This document shows, piece by piece, positions 29,948-43,474 of a DNA stretch of 64,000 nt. The translations under genes and the position numbers were made by a program. The notes under the pieces are model-generated. The model had not been told where the DNA came from, did not search any database, and worked only from the letters and a program-made list of their open reading frames with translations. Every line of letters begins with the position of its first letter. Position 1 is the stretch's first letter. The stretch lies in assembly GCF_007565055.1 (NCBI RefSeq), contig NC_044565.1:38649711-38713710 (forward strand), given 5' to 3'. The DNA comes from Rhinopithecus roxellana (lineage: Eukaryota; Chordata; Mammalia; Primates; Cercopithecidae).

Positions 29948-32914
29948 ACTTACATAGTACTATGGAGGTTCTGGATGCCCAACACAATTGCCAAACACCC
30001 AAAAGGGTACAAAGGCACTGCACAGCCACCAGACCAAAAGAGTCCTTGCTGATGGACCAAAATCAACCCAGCAACACTCCATGGAGCTGCCTGCTAATGA
30101 AGAAAGATGCATATGAGAACTCTAAGAGGAGCCAGCATAGTAGATGAGGAGCAAGGATTAAATGCCCCATCCCCTTCCCCCAGCATAATGATGCTATGTA
30201 AGCCCCCTCAATCGAGATGCAGTTCCTGCCAAATTGACTATGATTAAGTGTTTGCCACCCCTTGTGAAATCAGAGCTTGAAATAGAAATTAAGTTGAGTA
30301 ATGGGAAAATAAAACTGTGTTTCTTGCCAACCTGAATTTGTTTAGATTGAGATTTATGCCTGTTACATAACCTTAAATAGTAACTCTTAACAAAATAATT
30401 TAAAACCTATGTTTATTCTCTTAAAAGGTGGCCTTTTTTTTACTCTATCATTATAGGACCAAAGTTCTTTGGTTGACATAAAAGCTTAGAAAAGCTGCAT
30501 TAGAAAACCATCTTTCAATTAGAAACAGCATTCTTTGGTGAAATTGTTTCTGTTGCAGTTACCCATGAACGAATATTTGAAGTTAGTCATAATGAAGCTT
30601 TGCACACTGAACCTAAGATTGTACTAATTCTAGGACCTCAGTTGTATATACTAAAAATTCAATTTTGTCCAGCTCCACAGCATCTAGAAAAGGCCAACAT
30701 GGGCTTGGCTGGTAGAGGCAGAGGAGCATTCTTGACTTCCTTGAAACTCAGGTAGAGACTGAAGCAAATCTACAGATACTATCCACTGGTGATTCAGCAG
30801 GACTACTGTTGTTAATCTGGAGCAACATAGTGAAGGACTAGAAGCTTAGAAATCTTTAAGAATATATTGCAAGCAACGATGATATTCAAAATGTGGACTT
30901 TCAGTGTGTTAACAACAACATGGCATAGGCATTAATCAGTTAGAATAGAGGACAACTGTAAACCATTGGCCTAGTTGTCGCATTGTGGACTAACTAAATA
31001 CCAGCCCTGACTCTAGAGGGCCCTTACTGGTCTATAGCATCCTTTCAGTCTAATCCTTCTAACTGCTTAAGATACTTTCATGATAGTGAAATCCCAGTCC
31101 ACAAATGTGTATGCCAAGGTAAAAGCTACTAGCTGAGATAATTTACACATTGCAAATAAGTGGGCCATTACTGGGATTATGGCAACAAAGATTTGAGTTG
31201 GAATTAAGAGCCCAGCTGAGAAAGTCTTTGCTAAACTCAATAAATTCATTTCCTATAAAATCAGCAGGGATTCTTGACCAAGACTTACTGGTCATTTCCC
31301 ATGAAACATTAAGAGCCTTTGGTAAATTATAAGGGGTAGACTGACCTTTGCTTCACTTCTTCTGTGTTTTCAATAATTGGGAAAAAATCCAGGTAACCAG
31401 ATATAGCATCCAGTCAGTGTTTTCCTCTGAATAATTCATAGATGATTATATTCGTATGAGCAAGATAATATAATTAATATCATTCTGAAATAACAAGGCT
31501 AGACAGGAAAGGCAAAGAAAAACTGGTAGAAATTCATAATCTTGGAGGGCACTGACTACCACCCTTGTGATGTAAAATCAAAGCACTTTCATCCCATACA
31601 GTATAAAGAACACACACACAAAAAGCAAAATTTCAAAGCAAGCTGAAAGCAGGCAAAACTCCACTTACCAGGGCACTGGGCATGAGCCAAGGGAAAGTAG
31701 CCCTGTTGCTGAAGCTTGTCCCAGATGAGTAGAGCTGGAAAATAAACCCAGCTTTCAAAGGGCAGGATTAACTCATACACAGTTTGGGCAATCTTCTGGG
31801 CAGGGCAAGATAGGGAAAAATTCCAGGGCAAGGGCAATAACATGAGAGCCAGAGAGAGCTGCAATATTGTTCCAGGTCTCTCTTTTCACAGCAAGTCACC
31901 CAATTAGTGACTGGACTTACAGTGATCAGAACATAACCTGCGAAGCAAAGATGACTTTGTGAGAGCTGCTGGATATTTCTTCATATTCTGTCACAACTTT
32001 TGGATGCTATTTAAAAATATTCCCAATAATGCATCATTGATCTCTTCCTCCAAGAAAAGAAATTCAAGTGTTGAGCAAGTCAGGTTTTTGTGCCATAGTT
32101 CAATCTTCTAAAGAAATCCTGCTATCTTTAAAACTTTAAAAATCACAATATTTTATCCCTGAAATGAGTCTATTTTAGGTATTGAACATAGTACTGAGTT
32201 ACTTATAATTGAGAGAGCCCCTTGAAACAATTGTCTTGCATTATCAGTGTCCCATTTCTCATTTCAAAAATGTGTGAGCACCTGCTAACCCGCATATTTC
32301 AGTGTGGAAAAGGAGAGTGTTATACTTGTGCATGTTTCTTCACGTAACACTTGCTAAAGAGAGCGTATTTAAAGGTTACAACTTGATTATATTTGAAATA
32401 TTCACTTTTCTTGAACAATGAAAGCAAGAATAGGAGGCATATTGTGAACTGTTCAACTTCTTTTATTCTTGTAATAACACTCTTTCTAGCTATTCACAAA
32501 ACTACCTTGTGCCAATCAGTGTGTTTGTGATGCGTCTCGTCCAGCCTACAGCTGAACAAGATAACAATTACCAAAATCCTGCAGTGATTTGTCAGTGATA
32601 AACAGACCAACTTGTTGAGTACTTCTGTCTAATACATATAGCGCTGTAACATGAAATTGCTGCACAGCACATGTTATGGGACCTGGTCTTCAATACTGTA
32701 TGCTTCGGATATTTGCAGTGCCCAAGATTGTTACTGGATTGGTTTCGTCAATAGTTCATTCTGCATTCTCTTATTAATTTCCCTTAATATTAACCTTCAG
32801 CTGACTTTGCAAGTTCTAAGGCAACAGGTTCATGAGTACAATTTTGAATGATAGCTTTTTCATTTTGATTTTCTTTGATGATATTTTTAGAGAAAAATCC
32901 ATTAATTTATTAAG
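29948..32914. other. Unassigned intergenic sequence
   Basis: The largest stretch without a recognised repeat. A plus-strand frame without stop spans about 30540-30752, but it has no good start, poly(A) tail or family resemblance. A CA run lies at 31611-31620. Confidence 0.4.
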
Positions 32915-33030
32915 AAATATTTAGTGAGTAATTATGAAGGTCAAGGCATTGTGGTAGGTATTGGGAATGCAGCACATAAAAAAGACAAAATCCCTGCCCT
33001 CCTGGAGCTCATATTTCTCTTCTATTAGAG
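32915..33030 (+). mobile_element. MIR-type SINE fragment
   Basis: AAGGCATTGTGGTAGGTATTGGGAATGCAGC ... AAATCCCTGCCCTCCTGGAGCTCATATT, a familiar ancient SINE pattern of the MIR group. Confidence 0.6.
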
Positions 33031-33792
33031 GTCATTGTTTAGTATTCCCCTTAGAAAATTTCAGTTGATGAGAGGTGACTGTGCTTTAACAATGACAAAA
33101 AACCTGAGAAAAGTGTTATAAAAGACAACATGCTGGGGACTAACATAAAGGGATCACCCACTCAATAAAATCCAATTATCAGATATGTATTATTGTACTT
33201 CCACCTCTTTCTTTTTTTGTATGGCTGCTTGTACAAAGTCACATAGAGACTTGTCAGAGCACATACAAATTTATAACCTATAATTGCACTGGAGTCCTGT
33301 TTACAATTTATGTTTTTAAAATTTGAATTGTAGTATTTACATTGTTATTATTTTTATGATTTACTGAATAGAGACATTGTTTTTTTATGTTATAAGGCAA
33401 CATGATTGTAACTACAAATATGCAAAATTAAACACATGCCAAAATTGAAATTACATTGTCTGAGAGAAATGATCTGCAACCTGTTAAACATCAGCCAAAA
33501 CAATCTGATTAACACATTTCCTCGAGCTCACATGCAACTTTCAAGAGTATAATGGTCATTAAGAATGTGACAGGATTTTAACAAACACACCCATTCTATT
33601 TAATTTCCCTTTTCACTCCTTAAATTGTCAAAAAAATTTTAAAAAAGAAAACAGAGGCCTATTTTTGCTGTCTTTTCCTCAGAAATATTTTAGCTTCTTC
33701 CTAGATATCCTTAGAGATAGAATAATTAAAAGTTTTTTGTCTTGTATGTGTTCTATGATATTTTAAATGTTAAAAAAAAAAAAAAAAAAAAA
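33031..33792. other. Unassigned AT-rich intergenic sequence
   Basis: Nothing recognised. It ends in a 22-nt A run (33771-33792) next to an Alu head. Confidence 0.4.
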
Positions 33793-34101
33793 GGTCAGGC
33801 GCAGTGGCTCACGCCTGTAATCCCAGCACTTTGGGAGGCTGAGGCAGGCAAATCACAAGGTCAGGAGATCGAGACCATCCTGGCTAACATGGTGAAACCC
33901 CATCTCTACTAAAAAAATACAAAAAACTTAGCCAGGCATGGTGGCAGGCACCTGTAGTCCCAGCTACTGGGGAGGCTGAGACAGGAAAATGCCATGAACC
34001 TGGGAGGTGGAGCTTGCAGTGAGCCAAGATCTTGCCACTGCACTTCACTTCAGCCTGGGCGACAGAGCGAGACTCCCTCTCAAAAAAAAAAAAAAAAAAA
34101 A
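33793..34101 (+). mobile_element. AluY-like, full-length
   Basis: Sense Alu with an A tail (34082-34101). The next Alu begins immediately after, so the second inserted into or at this tail. Confidence 0.93.
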
Positions 34102-34432
34102 GCTGGGCATGGTAGCTCACCCCTGTTATCCTAGCATTCTGGGAGGCCGAGTCGGGTGGATCACCTGAGCTCAGGAGTTCAAGACCAGCCTGGCCAACAT
34201 AGTGAAACCCTGTCTCTACTAAAAATATAAAAATTAGCCAGGTGTGGTGGTAAGCGCCTGCAATCCCAGCTATATGGGAGGCTGAGACACAAGAATTGCT
34301 TGAACCCGGGAGGCAGAGGCTGCAGTGAGCCAAGATCTTGCCACTGCATTCCAGCCTGGATGACAGGGTGAGACTGTGTCTCAAAAAACAAAGAAAGAAA
34401 AAAGAGAGAGACAGAGAGAGAAAGAAGAGGGA
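34102..34432 (+). mobile_element. Alu, full-length, with GA-rich tail
   Basis: A second sense Alu abutting the first, with an expanded AAAG/GAGA tail at 34382-34432. Long minus-strand frames over this pair are Alu read backward. Confidence 0.93.
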
Positions 34433-34537
34433 AACCTCAAAGAGCTTACACAAATAGCTTTATGTTAATGTAAAAATTATGTGATACGTTTTCTTTAATT
34501 CTCCTGTGTATTTTTTTACAATAAAAAATAATGATTA

Positions 34538-34838
34538 GGCCGGTCACAGTGGCTCACGCCTGTAATCCCAGCACTTTGGGAGGCTGAGGCAGGAGGATCA
34601 CTTAAGCTCAGGAGTTTGAGACCAGCCTGAGCAACATGGCAAAACCCTGTCTCTACAAAAAATACAAAAATTAGCTGGGTGCAGTGGCACACACCTGTGG
34701 TCCCAGATACTTGGAAGGCTGGGGTGGGAGAATCACTCGAGCCTGGGAGGTTGAGGCTACAGTAAGTGGTGACTGCACCACTGCACTCCAGCCTAGGAGA
34801 CAGAGTGAGACCCTGTTTCAAAAATAAATAAAAATAAT
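34538..34838 (+). mobile_element. Alu, full-length
   Basis: Sense Alu. Its flanking direct repeat reads AAAAATAATGATTA on the left and AAAATAATAAGGATTA on the right. Confidence 0.9.
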
Positions 34839-35173
34839 AAGGATTAAACATGTATAATTGTGGTTTCAGATTGAAGATATTGTATAAGTCATCATTCTAT
34901 AATCTTTAAAATGTTCTCTCACTATCTAAAAGCTTTCCATCTATAGTTTCTGGTTATAAATCATATCTAATTGACAAAAATGGAAACTCTCCCCCAAATA
35001 AATCAATTATTGGTTCATCTAATGTGTTCTGATTCTGGATCTATTCTGCCCACCGATACACTTCAGTTGAGAGATTAAAGAATCTTCTTTCACAAAACAT
35101 TCTATTTCTAGGAATGTCTTCTGTATTTTATAACATAAAAAGAAGGATGAGTTTTCATTGACCTTTCATTGAC

Positions 35174-35473
35174 TTTTTTTTTTTCTCTTTTTGAGACAGG
35201 GTCTCACTCTGTCATCCAGACCAGAGTGCAGTGGCGTGATCACGACTCACTGCAGCCTTGACCTTCTGGGCTCAAGTGATTCTCCCACCTCAGCCTCCCT
35301 AGTAGTTGGGACCACAGGCACACATCACCATGCCCAGCTGATTTTTGTATTTTTTTGGTAGAAATGGGGTTTTGCCAATGTTGCCAGGTCTCAAACTCCT
35401 GGGCTGAAGCCACCCTCCCTGCCTTGGCCTCCCAAAGTGCTGGGATTACAGGCATGAGCCACTGCACCCAGTC
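35174..35473 (-). mobile_element. Alu, full-length
   Basis: Antisense Alu with a T-run head and a 9-nt duplication TTCATTGAC at 35165-35173 and 35474-35482. It is inverted relative to the three Alus to its left. Confidence 0.93.
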
Positions 35474-36439
35474 TTCATTGACATTTTATTTTGTGCTTGA
35501 ATTGCTTTAGGACTGTGAATTTCATGATTCTGCTGGGCGTTTTCCTCATATCCTCTAATTCTGGCTCATGTTTGGCTCCTCTCTTATTTTCCTCTCTTAT
35601 ATATGACACATATATGACATATACATATAGGTACATACATATACACATATGTGTGACATAAACATACACAATTCTGGGAATATTGGTAGAATTATTAGGA
35701 AAGGCAAGCACTTTCCTCTGGGACTGATTGCTATAAAGATGGTATCCTGCTGCCAGGGACCTCCACTGGAGCAAGTCTAACAAAAAAGCCGAAACAGATG
35801 AAACCAGGAGATGAAGCAGAGAGAGTTGCTTCATTTGCCTCATAAATGGGAATGGGAAAATGATAGTTGGCTACTGGAGGTGAGGTGCTGGAAGAAATAA
35901 GCTCTTAAGACCCCTTCCAGCTCTAATTCGGTCATTGTTTAAAATGTCTAACCTTAATACAAGGATATGTTTGTGACATTTAAAAGGCAGTAAGAGTTTC
36001 TCCACAGTTGTTTCCATTATGATCTAGTTTTTGCTGTCTTAAGAAGTTGTTGTTTTTTGCTTTTTTTCTTTTTTTGTCATGGGAGGACGTGCTATTTTTG
36101 ATGAGTTTTGTCTAGCCTTAATTTTTCTGATCAACTAAAAATTGAAAGCTTATAGCCACAATTCCCATAGAAAATATGAAGGCAGAATGATGTCTTTTAG
36201 TAAGATATAGGATATCATTCCTAAATATACCAATTCCTAATTCAATTGTTTATACCAAGTGCTAAAAAGGAGAGTAATTATAGGTCAATTTAAAAAGTAT
36301 TAATAGAACATATTGCTCTTCCTAGAGTATATTGTTGATAACTTCAGTGGCAATCTAGCCCAAAGAGTTTAATCTTTTCCAGTGTGAATGAAAAAGAACG
36401 CCCTTAAGAGAGAGATACCCATGACTTGCAATAATTTCT
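35474..36439. other. Unassigned sequence with a TA/CA-rich stretch
   Basis: Alternating ATAC/ATAT text lies at 35596-35668. I see nothing else. Confidence 0.4.
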
Positions 36440-38690
36440 TTAATGTTCTCTGGAAATTAAGAGTACAGAAAAAACCAAATACAAAAATTACCACAAAATG
36501 TATCATTAACCTAAATATTAGCAGCTAAAACTATAAAACTGTTAGAAGAAAACAAATAAATCTTCATAGCTTTGGGCTTAGCAATGGTTTTTTAGATATA
36601 GTAACAAAAGCAAGAGCAACAAAAGAAAAAAAAACACAGATAAACTGGACTTCATCAAAATTTTAAAATCTCATACCTCAAAGACACCATCAAGAAAATG
36701 AAGAAAGACAAATATTGCATGTTCTCACTCATATGTGGAAGCTAAAAAGTTGATTTTTCTGGAGGTATAATGGTAGTAGCCCAAGGTTGGGAAGGGTCGT
36801 GGGGAGGGGAGAAGAGAGGTTGAAGAGAGGTTGGTTAATGGATATGAAACTACAATTCAATAGAAGGAATATGTTCTATTGTTTGATAGCACAGTAGGGT
36901 GACTGTAGTTAAAAATTTATAGTATATTTCAAAGTAGCTAGAAGATTTAGAATGTTGCCAACACAAAGAAATGATAAATATTTGAGGTGACAGATACCTC
37001 AATTGCCCTGATTTGACCATTATACATTGTATGCACATATCAAAAACACACAAGTATCCTATACATAAATACAATTATTATGTATACATTTTAAGTGGAA
37101 AAATAACCAACAGATGGGAGAAAATATTTGCAAACCATATATCTGATAAGGGACTTGTATCTAGAATATATGAAGAATTATTACAAGCTCAAAGACAGAC
37201 AAATGATACAATTTAAAAACTGGCAGGAAATCAGTATATTGGAGAGAGATCTGCATTCCCGTGTTTATTGAATCACTATTCACAATAGCCAAGATTTGGA
37301 AGCAACCTAAGTGTCCATCAACAGATTAATGGATTAAGAAAATGTGGTAGTTATACACAATGGAGTACTATTCAGTCATAAAAAAGAATGAGATCCTGTT
37401 ATTTGCAACAGCATAGATGGTACTGGAGGTCATTATGTTAAATGAAATAAACCAGGTATAGAAAGACAAACTGCACATGTTTTTACTTATTTATGGGAGC
37501 TAAAAATTAAACCAATTGAACTCATAAAGATAGAAGATGGTTACCAGAGGCTTGGAAGGGTAGTCGGGGAAAGGGGTAGGGGTCATGAGGGTAATTAATG
37601 GATACAAAAATATAGTTAAAATGAATAAGATCTAGTATTTGATAGCACAACAGGTGATTACAGTCAACAATAATTTTTATACCCTTTAAAATAGCTAAAA
37701 GAATATAATTGTATTGTTTGTGACACAAAGGATAAATCCTTGTACCCTGACATGATTATTACACATTGCATGACTGTATCAAAGTATCTCAGGTACCCCA
37801 TAAATATATACACCTACTATGTGCCCACAAAAATTTAAAAAATTAGAAAATAGAAATTGTTCAAGAATTTAAATTGACATTTCCCTGAAGATGATACATA
37901 TAAATGACCAACAAGCACATGAAAAGATGTTCAATATAATTTGCCATCAGAGAAATGGGAATCCAAACCACAATAAGATATTACTGCACCCCAACTAAAA
38001 TGGTTTAAGATCAAAGACAGACAATAACAAGGGTTGATGAGGATGCAATAAAATTGGAGCCCTCATACCTTTCTGGCAGGATTGTAAAACCTTTTGAAAA
38101 CCAGTTTGGCATTTCCTCAAAATGACAAATGTAGAGTTACTATATGACTCGGTGATTCTACTCCTAGGTAAATACCAAAGAGAAGTGGATGCATATGTCC
38201 ACACAAAAACTTGTGCATAAGTGTTCACAGTGGCGTTATTCATAATAATCAAAGAATGGAAGAAACCCAAATTCTATCAGCTCATGAATGGATAAACAAA
38301 ATGTGGTATTATCATACAATGGAATATTTTTCAGCAATAAAAAGGATTGAAGCATTGATTCAAGCCATAACATGGATGAACCTTGAAAACTATGTTAAGT
38401 GAAAGAAGCCAGTCGCAAAAGACATATATTGTATGATTACTTTTATATGAAATGTCCATAAAAGACAAATCCACAGAGACAAAAAGTAGATAAGTGGTTG
38501 TTCAGACACATGAAGGAGTTACTGCTAACGAACATGGGACTTCTTTTTGAAGTGATAAAAATTATCTAAAATTACATAGTGATGATGGTTGCACAACTCT
38601 GAACATACTAAAAACCACTAAATTGTACACTGTTACTAGGAGATATTGTATTTTATTTATATTTCAAAAAGTCATTAAGAAAGATAAAAG
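36440..38690 (+). mobile_element. Nested L1 3' ends
   Basis: One old L1 ORF2 tract can be followed through 36480-36714, 37088-37225 and 37851-38690. Two other L1 3' ends, each running from ORF2 or 3'UTR text to its end, occupy 36715-37087 and 37226-37850. The host reading resumes after each, for example CAACAGATGGGAGAAAATATTTGC at 37107. All are plus strand and inactive. Boundaries are accurate to about 15 nt. Confidence 0.7.
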
Positions 38691-38814
38691 AATATAGAAA
38701 GAGACTATTGCAGCCACATTTAACTAAAAGTCACAAGACAACTGAATATGCTAGAGCTCAGCAAAATACAATATTCTAATACAGAAATTTAAAATATGAA
38801 TGTTCCCTACCCTT

Positions 38815-38945
38815 AAAGTTTTGAGATGTGGGTTCTAGTTTTTCCTGGCCTCCAACCTGCAGCCTGGGACAAGTCACTTAGGTTTAACACCATTCTGTTC
38901 ATTTATCAGTAAAATTAAGGCAGTGGATTAGAGGATTTTCAGTTG
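38815..38945 (-). mobile_element. MIR SINE fragment, antisense
   Basis: The text GGACAAGTCACTTAGG ... TTTATCAGTAAAATTAAGGCAG fits the antisense MIR pattern. Confidence 0.6.
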
Positions 38946-39985
38946 AGGGGAAAATTTAGGAGGTCTGGAGGAGTTCAGAGGCAAATATTGTTACTCGTCC
39001 GTCAATACCCATTTCCATTTTTCTTCTCTAGCAATAAAAACCCCAATTTCTAAGTGAGCCATTTTCACTCAGCTAATGACCTGCCAGCCTCCTTTATAAC
39101 CAGATACGGCTATGTGCCTAAGTTTGGCTAAGTCTTGTATATAGCTTCCAGTAAGTCTCCTCCAAGGGAGGGAGTGTGCCTTACCTTTCTGTTGATGGGA
39201 TAGAGATGGGTTGGCTAGAGCTCTAGCGGCTATCTTGGACCATGAGGATAAGGGATGGCAAAGTAGCAAGCTGGAAGAAGCCTGGATCTCTCACAAATTT
39301 GTAGAGGCACTACATTTGCCCTGAACTGCCTATCACCAGACTTCTTTCATACGAGACAGAAGTCATTATATAAGACAAAATTATTTTGGTGGGATTTTTT
39401 TCTGTCACATGTAAAGATACTTAATTATAACTAACACAGTCAGCTTATGAAGGCTAAAAAGAGAGGAACATTTTAAATTGACTTGGAGGCAAGTTCACTC
39501 TTTCAAAAAATTAAAGCCCTCTTTCTAGATGGAACAACTTTCTAAGTTAACCTGAGAGCATGCAAGGGCTCTTGATTTGATCTTCCAAAAGATTGTCAAC
39601 AATAGCAAATGTCTAGAACTGTACAAATGCATTTGTCATCACTGCACCTGCCTCCTCTCCCTGGCATTTTCATATCAGCTAAGATCAGTCACAAAATTCT
39701 AAATACTGCAGGTTTCAAATTTGATTAGTGTATGGGGAGAGGGCAAAATCTTTCCTTTGAAATAGGTTTCCAGTGGGATTCTTATTTCTTTTTCATTCTA
39801 TCTCAATTTCCTCACCTTGACTAAATCCATATGATTAGCTAAGCATTTCATGAGGGGCGTAAAGGACAGCTCCCTGATAGGAGACAAAGTTTAAAAACCA
39901 TCCATTCTTGGTTACGAGAGCCTTACGTGGCTTTGTAAGTGGTATTTGTTCACAGTCTTATTCAATCTTGTACAATTATTTTATT
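38946..39985. other. Unassigned intergenic sequence
   Basis: Nothing recognised. An ATTT run at 39977-40008 belongs to the next Alu tail. Confidence 0.4.
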
Positions 39986-40295
39986 TATTTATTTATTTAT
40001 TTATTTAATTTGAGATGGAGTCTTGCTCTGTCACCCAGGCTGGAGTACAGTGGCATGATGTCAGCTCACTACAACCTCCACCTCCTGGGTTCAAGCGATT
40101 CTTCCTGTCTCAGCCTCCCAAGTAGCTGGAATCACAGGCACGCACCACCACACCCAGCTAATTTTTGTATTTTTAGTAGAGATAGGTTTTCACCACCTTG
40201 GCCAGGCTGGTGTTGAACTCCTGACCTCGTGATCCACCTGCCTCGGCCTCCCAAAGTGCTGGGATTACAGGTGTGAGCTACCGCGCCCAGCCACA
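39986..40295 (-). mobile_element. Alu, full-length, (ATTT)n tail
   Basis: Antisense Alu with a 14-nt duplication ACAATTATTTTATT at 39972-39985 and 40296-40309. Confidence 0.93.
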
Positions 40296-40880
40296 ACAAT
40301 TATTTTATTCACTTCAAAACCCCTACTTTTAAAGACACATATACCCCATCATCCCCAGTTGGGCCTTTTCTACTACCCTAAGGAGGCACCCAGAGGCTTT
40401 GTCTGCTAAGGGCTATGCTGCAGGTGATCTCCCAATCTGCTTTCACAATCTCCCAGATTACTGAAAGATGGCCCAGTCCTTCTACTCTTCAGCAGGTCTG
40501 CCTGAAACTTCAACTATTATAGACAATATCAAATGTGATTAAAAAGTGGACTTAGCACAGTTCTATTATGAACCAAGAAACTTTAAAAACATTCATGCAA
40601 ATTCTGTCATAAGAAGAAATACAAAAGATTAACAAATCCTGACAACTCTTTTTCACTTCCTAAAGTTACAAATACTACTGCTTTTTAGTAATAACTATAA
40701 ATGCTTTCTGTGTAGACCTTATCATTCATCCATTAAGGACTAAAACCTCACTTTAAACACAAGAACAAATAAACATGCAATCAAATGGTTTCATTAGGAA
40801 AAAGTCAGAATTTGATAATAATGTAATCATTATATAGCCATAAGATTTGGATTATTGTTCATGAAAATAGACACAATTTT
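40296..40880. other. Unassigned intergenic sequence
   Basis: No feature recognised. Confidence 0.4.
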
Positions 40881-40890
40881 AAAAATTATT

Positions 40891-41183
40891 GTTATTTTCA
40901 GACTGAGTCTTGCTCTGTTGCACAGGCTGGAGTGTAGTGGCATGATCTCAGTTCACTGCAACCTCCACCTCCTGGGTTCAAGCGGTTCTCCTGCCTCAGC
41001 CTCCCAGGTAACTGGAATTACAGGTGTGTACCACCAATGCTCGGCTAATTTTTGTAACTTTAGTAGAGACAGGGTTTCACTGTGTTGCCCAGGCAGGTCT
41101 CGAACTCTTGGCCTCAAGCGATCTGCCCACTTCGGCCTCCCAAAGTGCTGAGATTGCAGGCATGAGCCACCACACCCAGCCTA
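40891..41183 (-). mobile_element. Alu, nearly full-length
   Basis: Antisense Alu with a short tail. The flanking AAAAATTATT lies at 40881-40890 and 41184-41193. Confidence 0.92.
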
Positions 41184-41193
41184 AAAAATTATT

Positions 41194-41800
41194 TCAATAA
41201 TAGCTATTTTTGTTTTATAAAGATATATCATAGTAGATTTTGAACCAGCCTCCTTCTATTTCCATCATATTTGACTTTTTCTCTACTTAGGTTATACATA
41301 CTCGTATTTCTTGTTTTTGCAGATCACTGAGGAGGCACTGAGGCTTCTGTGTTTCAACCAGACTGACTTGAGTTATTGCATTTAAGGCCACTTTGATAAA
41401 AATAACTATAGGCTTTGAAAAGGAACTCTTTTTAATTTTTAAAATATTTGTGCTGGCTTAGTGACTATAAAAAAATAACAGGCTTCAGATGATTCAAACA
41501 TATGCATGCAATTCTGGGACTCCTGAGTAATGGGATGCACACATTCTTACTTGGGGTTTTATTAAAATGACCTTCTCAGTATGCATACCAGGACCCTTCA
41601 TGAAGCAAAGCCAGAAGAGTCATTCCAAAACTTGCGTGTAGTCCTGCATCACTCCTAGACAAAAAAAGGGGGATTAATGTACAATTTCCAATTTGTGAAG
41701 AAGATGAAAAAAATGATCTCATTTTGATTTGCCCATTTCAGAAGTGTTTGGTTTCTTATGCTTTCTCTGTGATTAGCCTGGGTAGGAGGAAAGGCAAAGT
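41194..41800. other. Unassigned intergenic sequence
   Basis: No feature recognised. Confidence 0.4.
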
Positions 41801-42205
41801 GATGAATGAAAGTTAAACATTGCCTGTTCTCATCTGTGGAAGCTAAAAAAAAAAAGTTGATCTCATAGAAGTAAAAAGTAGAACAGAAGATACTAGAGGC
41901 TGGGAAGCATAAGAGAAAGAGGGGAATAGGGAGAGATTTATTAAAGGATACAATATTACAACTAAATAGAAGGAATAAGTTTTAGTGTTCTATAGCACTG
42001 CAGGATGACTGCATTTAATAATAACATATAGTTTAAAATAGAAGGAGGATATTGAATGTTCCCAATACAAAGCTATGATAAATGTTTGAGATAATAGTGA
42101 ATTACCCTGATCTGATCACTATATGTTATATATATTAAAACATTACTACGCACCCCGTGAAGATGTATAATTATGTGTCAATGAAAAAAATTTTGCTAAA
42201 ATAAA
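41801..42205 (+). mobile_element. L1 3' end, 5'-truncated
   Basis: TTGCCTGTTCTCATCTGTGG ... GGCTGGGAAGCATAAGAG ... CCTGATCTGATCACTATATG ... GTATAATTATGTGTCAATG, the same 3' module as at 36.7 and 52.4 kb. Confidence 0.82.
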
Positions 42206-43474
42206 ATAAATGTCCAACACGTAGAAAGTACTCAGTAAATACTGATTTCCTTCCTTTCTGTTGCTTCTGAGGGGAGCATAGAGTACATAACATTGTTGAT
42301 TAAATTAACGAAGTGTAAGGAAGGAGATGGCATTAGTCTCTCATGCTATTGGAAATATCCAATTTTTACATCCAATATTAAATTGCTTTCTTCAGTAATT
42401 CTCTCTCAGACCAAAAATCGGAGCCCAAGAGAAATAATTCCTTTTTTAAAATCTACTACTGGATATATCACTTTGCTGCTTTTGTGAGAGTTAAGTTCCA
42501 GTGAGAAAGAAAGCTGAGGAATCTTTTCCAGAGTCCACTTTTCTATGAAAGTCCTTCTCTTCTTTCAAAAGTAGGCATATCTGATATTTTGTGTACTTAT
42601 CCAGTATGGTAAAGAAGCCATCTATCAGCTCATTTCACTTGAAAACTTTGACAGTAACTACTTTGGGACTGACTCACTCTTGCTATCTTTCTTTCAATCT
42701 ATTCAACCTCATACTTTATAAGGACACACTAACTCTTGTCTCCTTGATCTTTTCATAGCTGGTCTGTGCAGATTCTGGAGTCTTTAGCAGTATCTTTAAA
42801 GGAATATCTTTTTTCTTTGTATTGGAACCCTTACAAACCATTTCATAGAACATAGCTGGACTCTTGTATTTAGATTGGCACATCAATCCCCCAAAAAAGA
42901 AAAATTGGGAGAGTTCACTGAGAAATTAATATGTCAAATCACAATGCATTTGTATTGAACCTAGATAGAAATACCTAGAAAATTAGGCAAATAAGTGGCT
43001 ACTTGGAATTCCTAAATAGCTTATACTTCTACACAGATGGGAAACCCATCTATCACAACCGAGTTATAGATTATCTGGGAACTTCAGACTTCTGGTAGTA
43101 CAACTGGGATTTTCTACATCTCTTTTGTATTACTAGAAGACTTCACATAGGTGACCAAGGGAGATGAGCTCGAGGCAAAACAGTTTCTGAACTTTATTAT
43201 TTCCAATATTCAAAACAAAGGTTTTCTACCTCCCTCCATCAATAGGAAAATTGCCTTTAGGTTTGAAGAAGAAAGACAGTATTTAAAAGGTTTACTTTCA
43301 TTTTATAAATTAAAGGGGAAACAATCATAGAAATACAGTGTTTAGAACTGGCAGGGATCTTAGAGAATATTTAATTCAATCCTCCTGTTTAAGAATAAAG
43401 AAAAAGAGACCTGGAGAGGATTTATGTCTGCTTCAAGTCAAAACAGCTGAAGACAGGAGGTAGCATTAAGTGGT
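42206..43474. other. Unassigned intergenic sequence
   Basis: Mostly unrecognised. At about 43340-43440 the text GAACTGGCAGGGATCTTAGAG resembles an ancient SINE but is too diverged to name. Confidence 0.4.

Noticed and set aside
33884..34453. 189-codon minus-strand frame
   Set aside because: Two adjacent Alus read backward; no gene.
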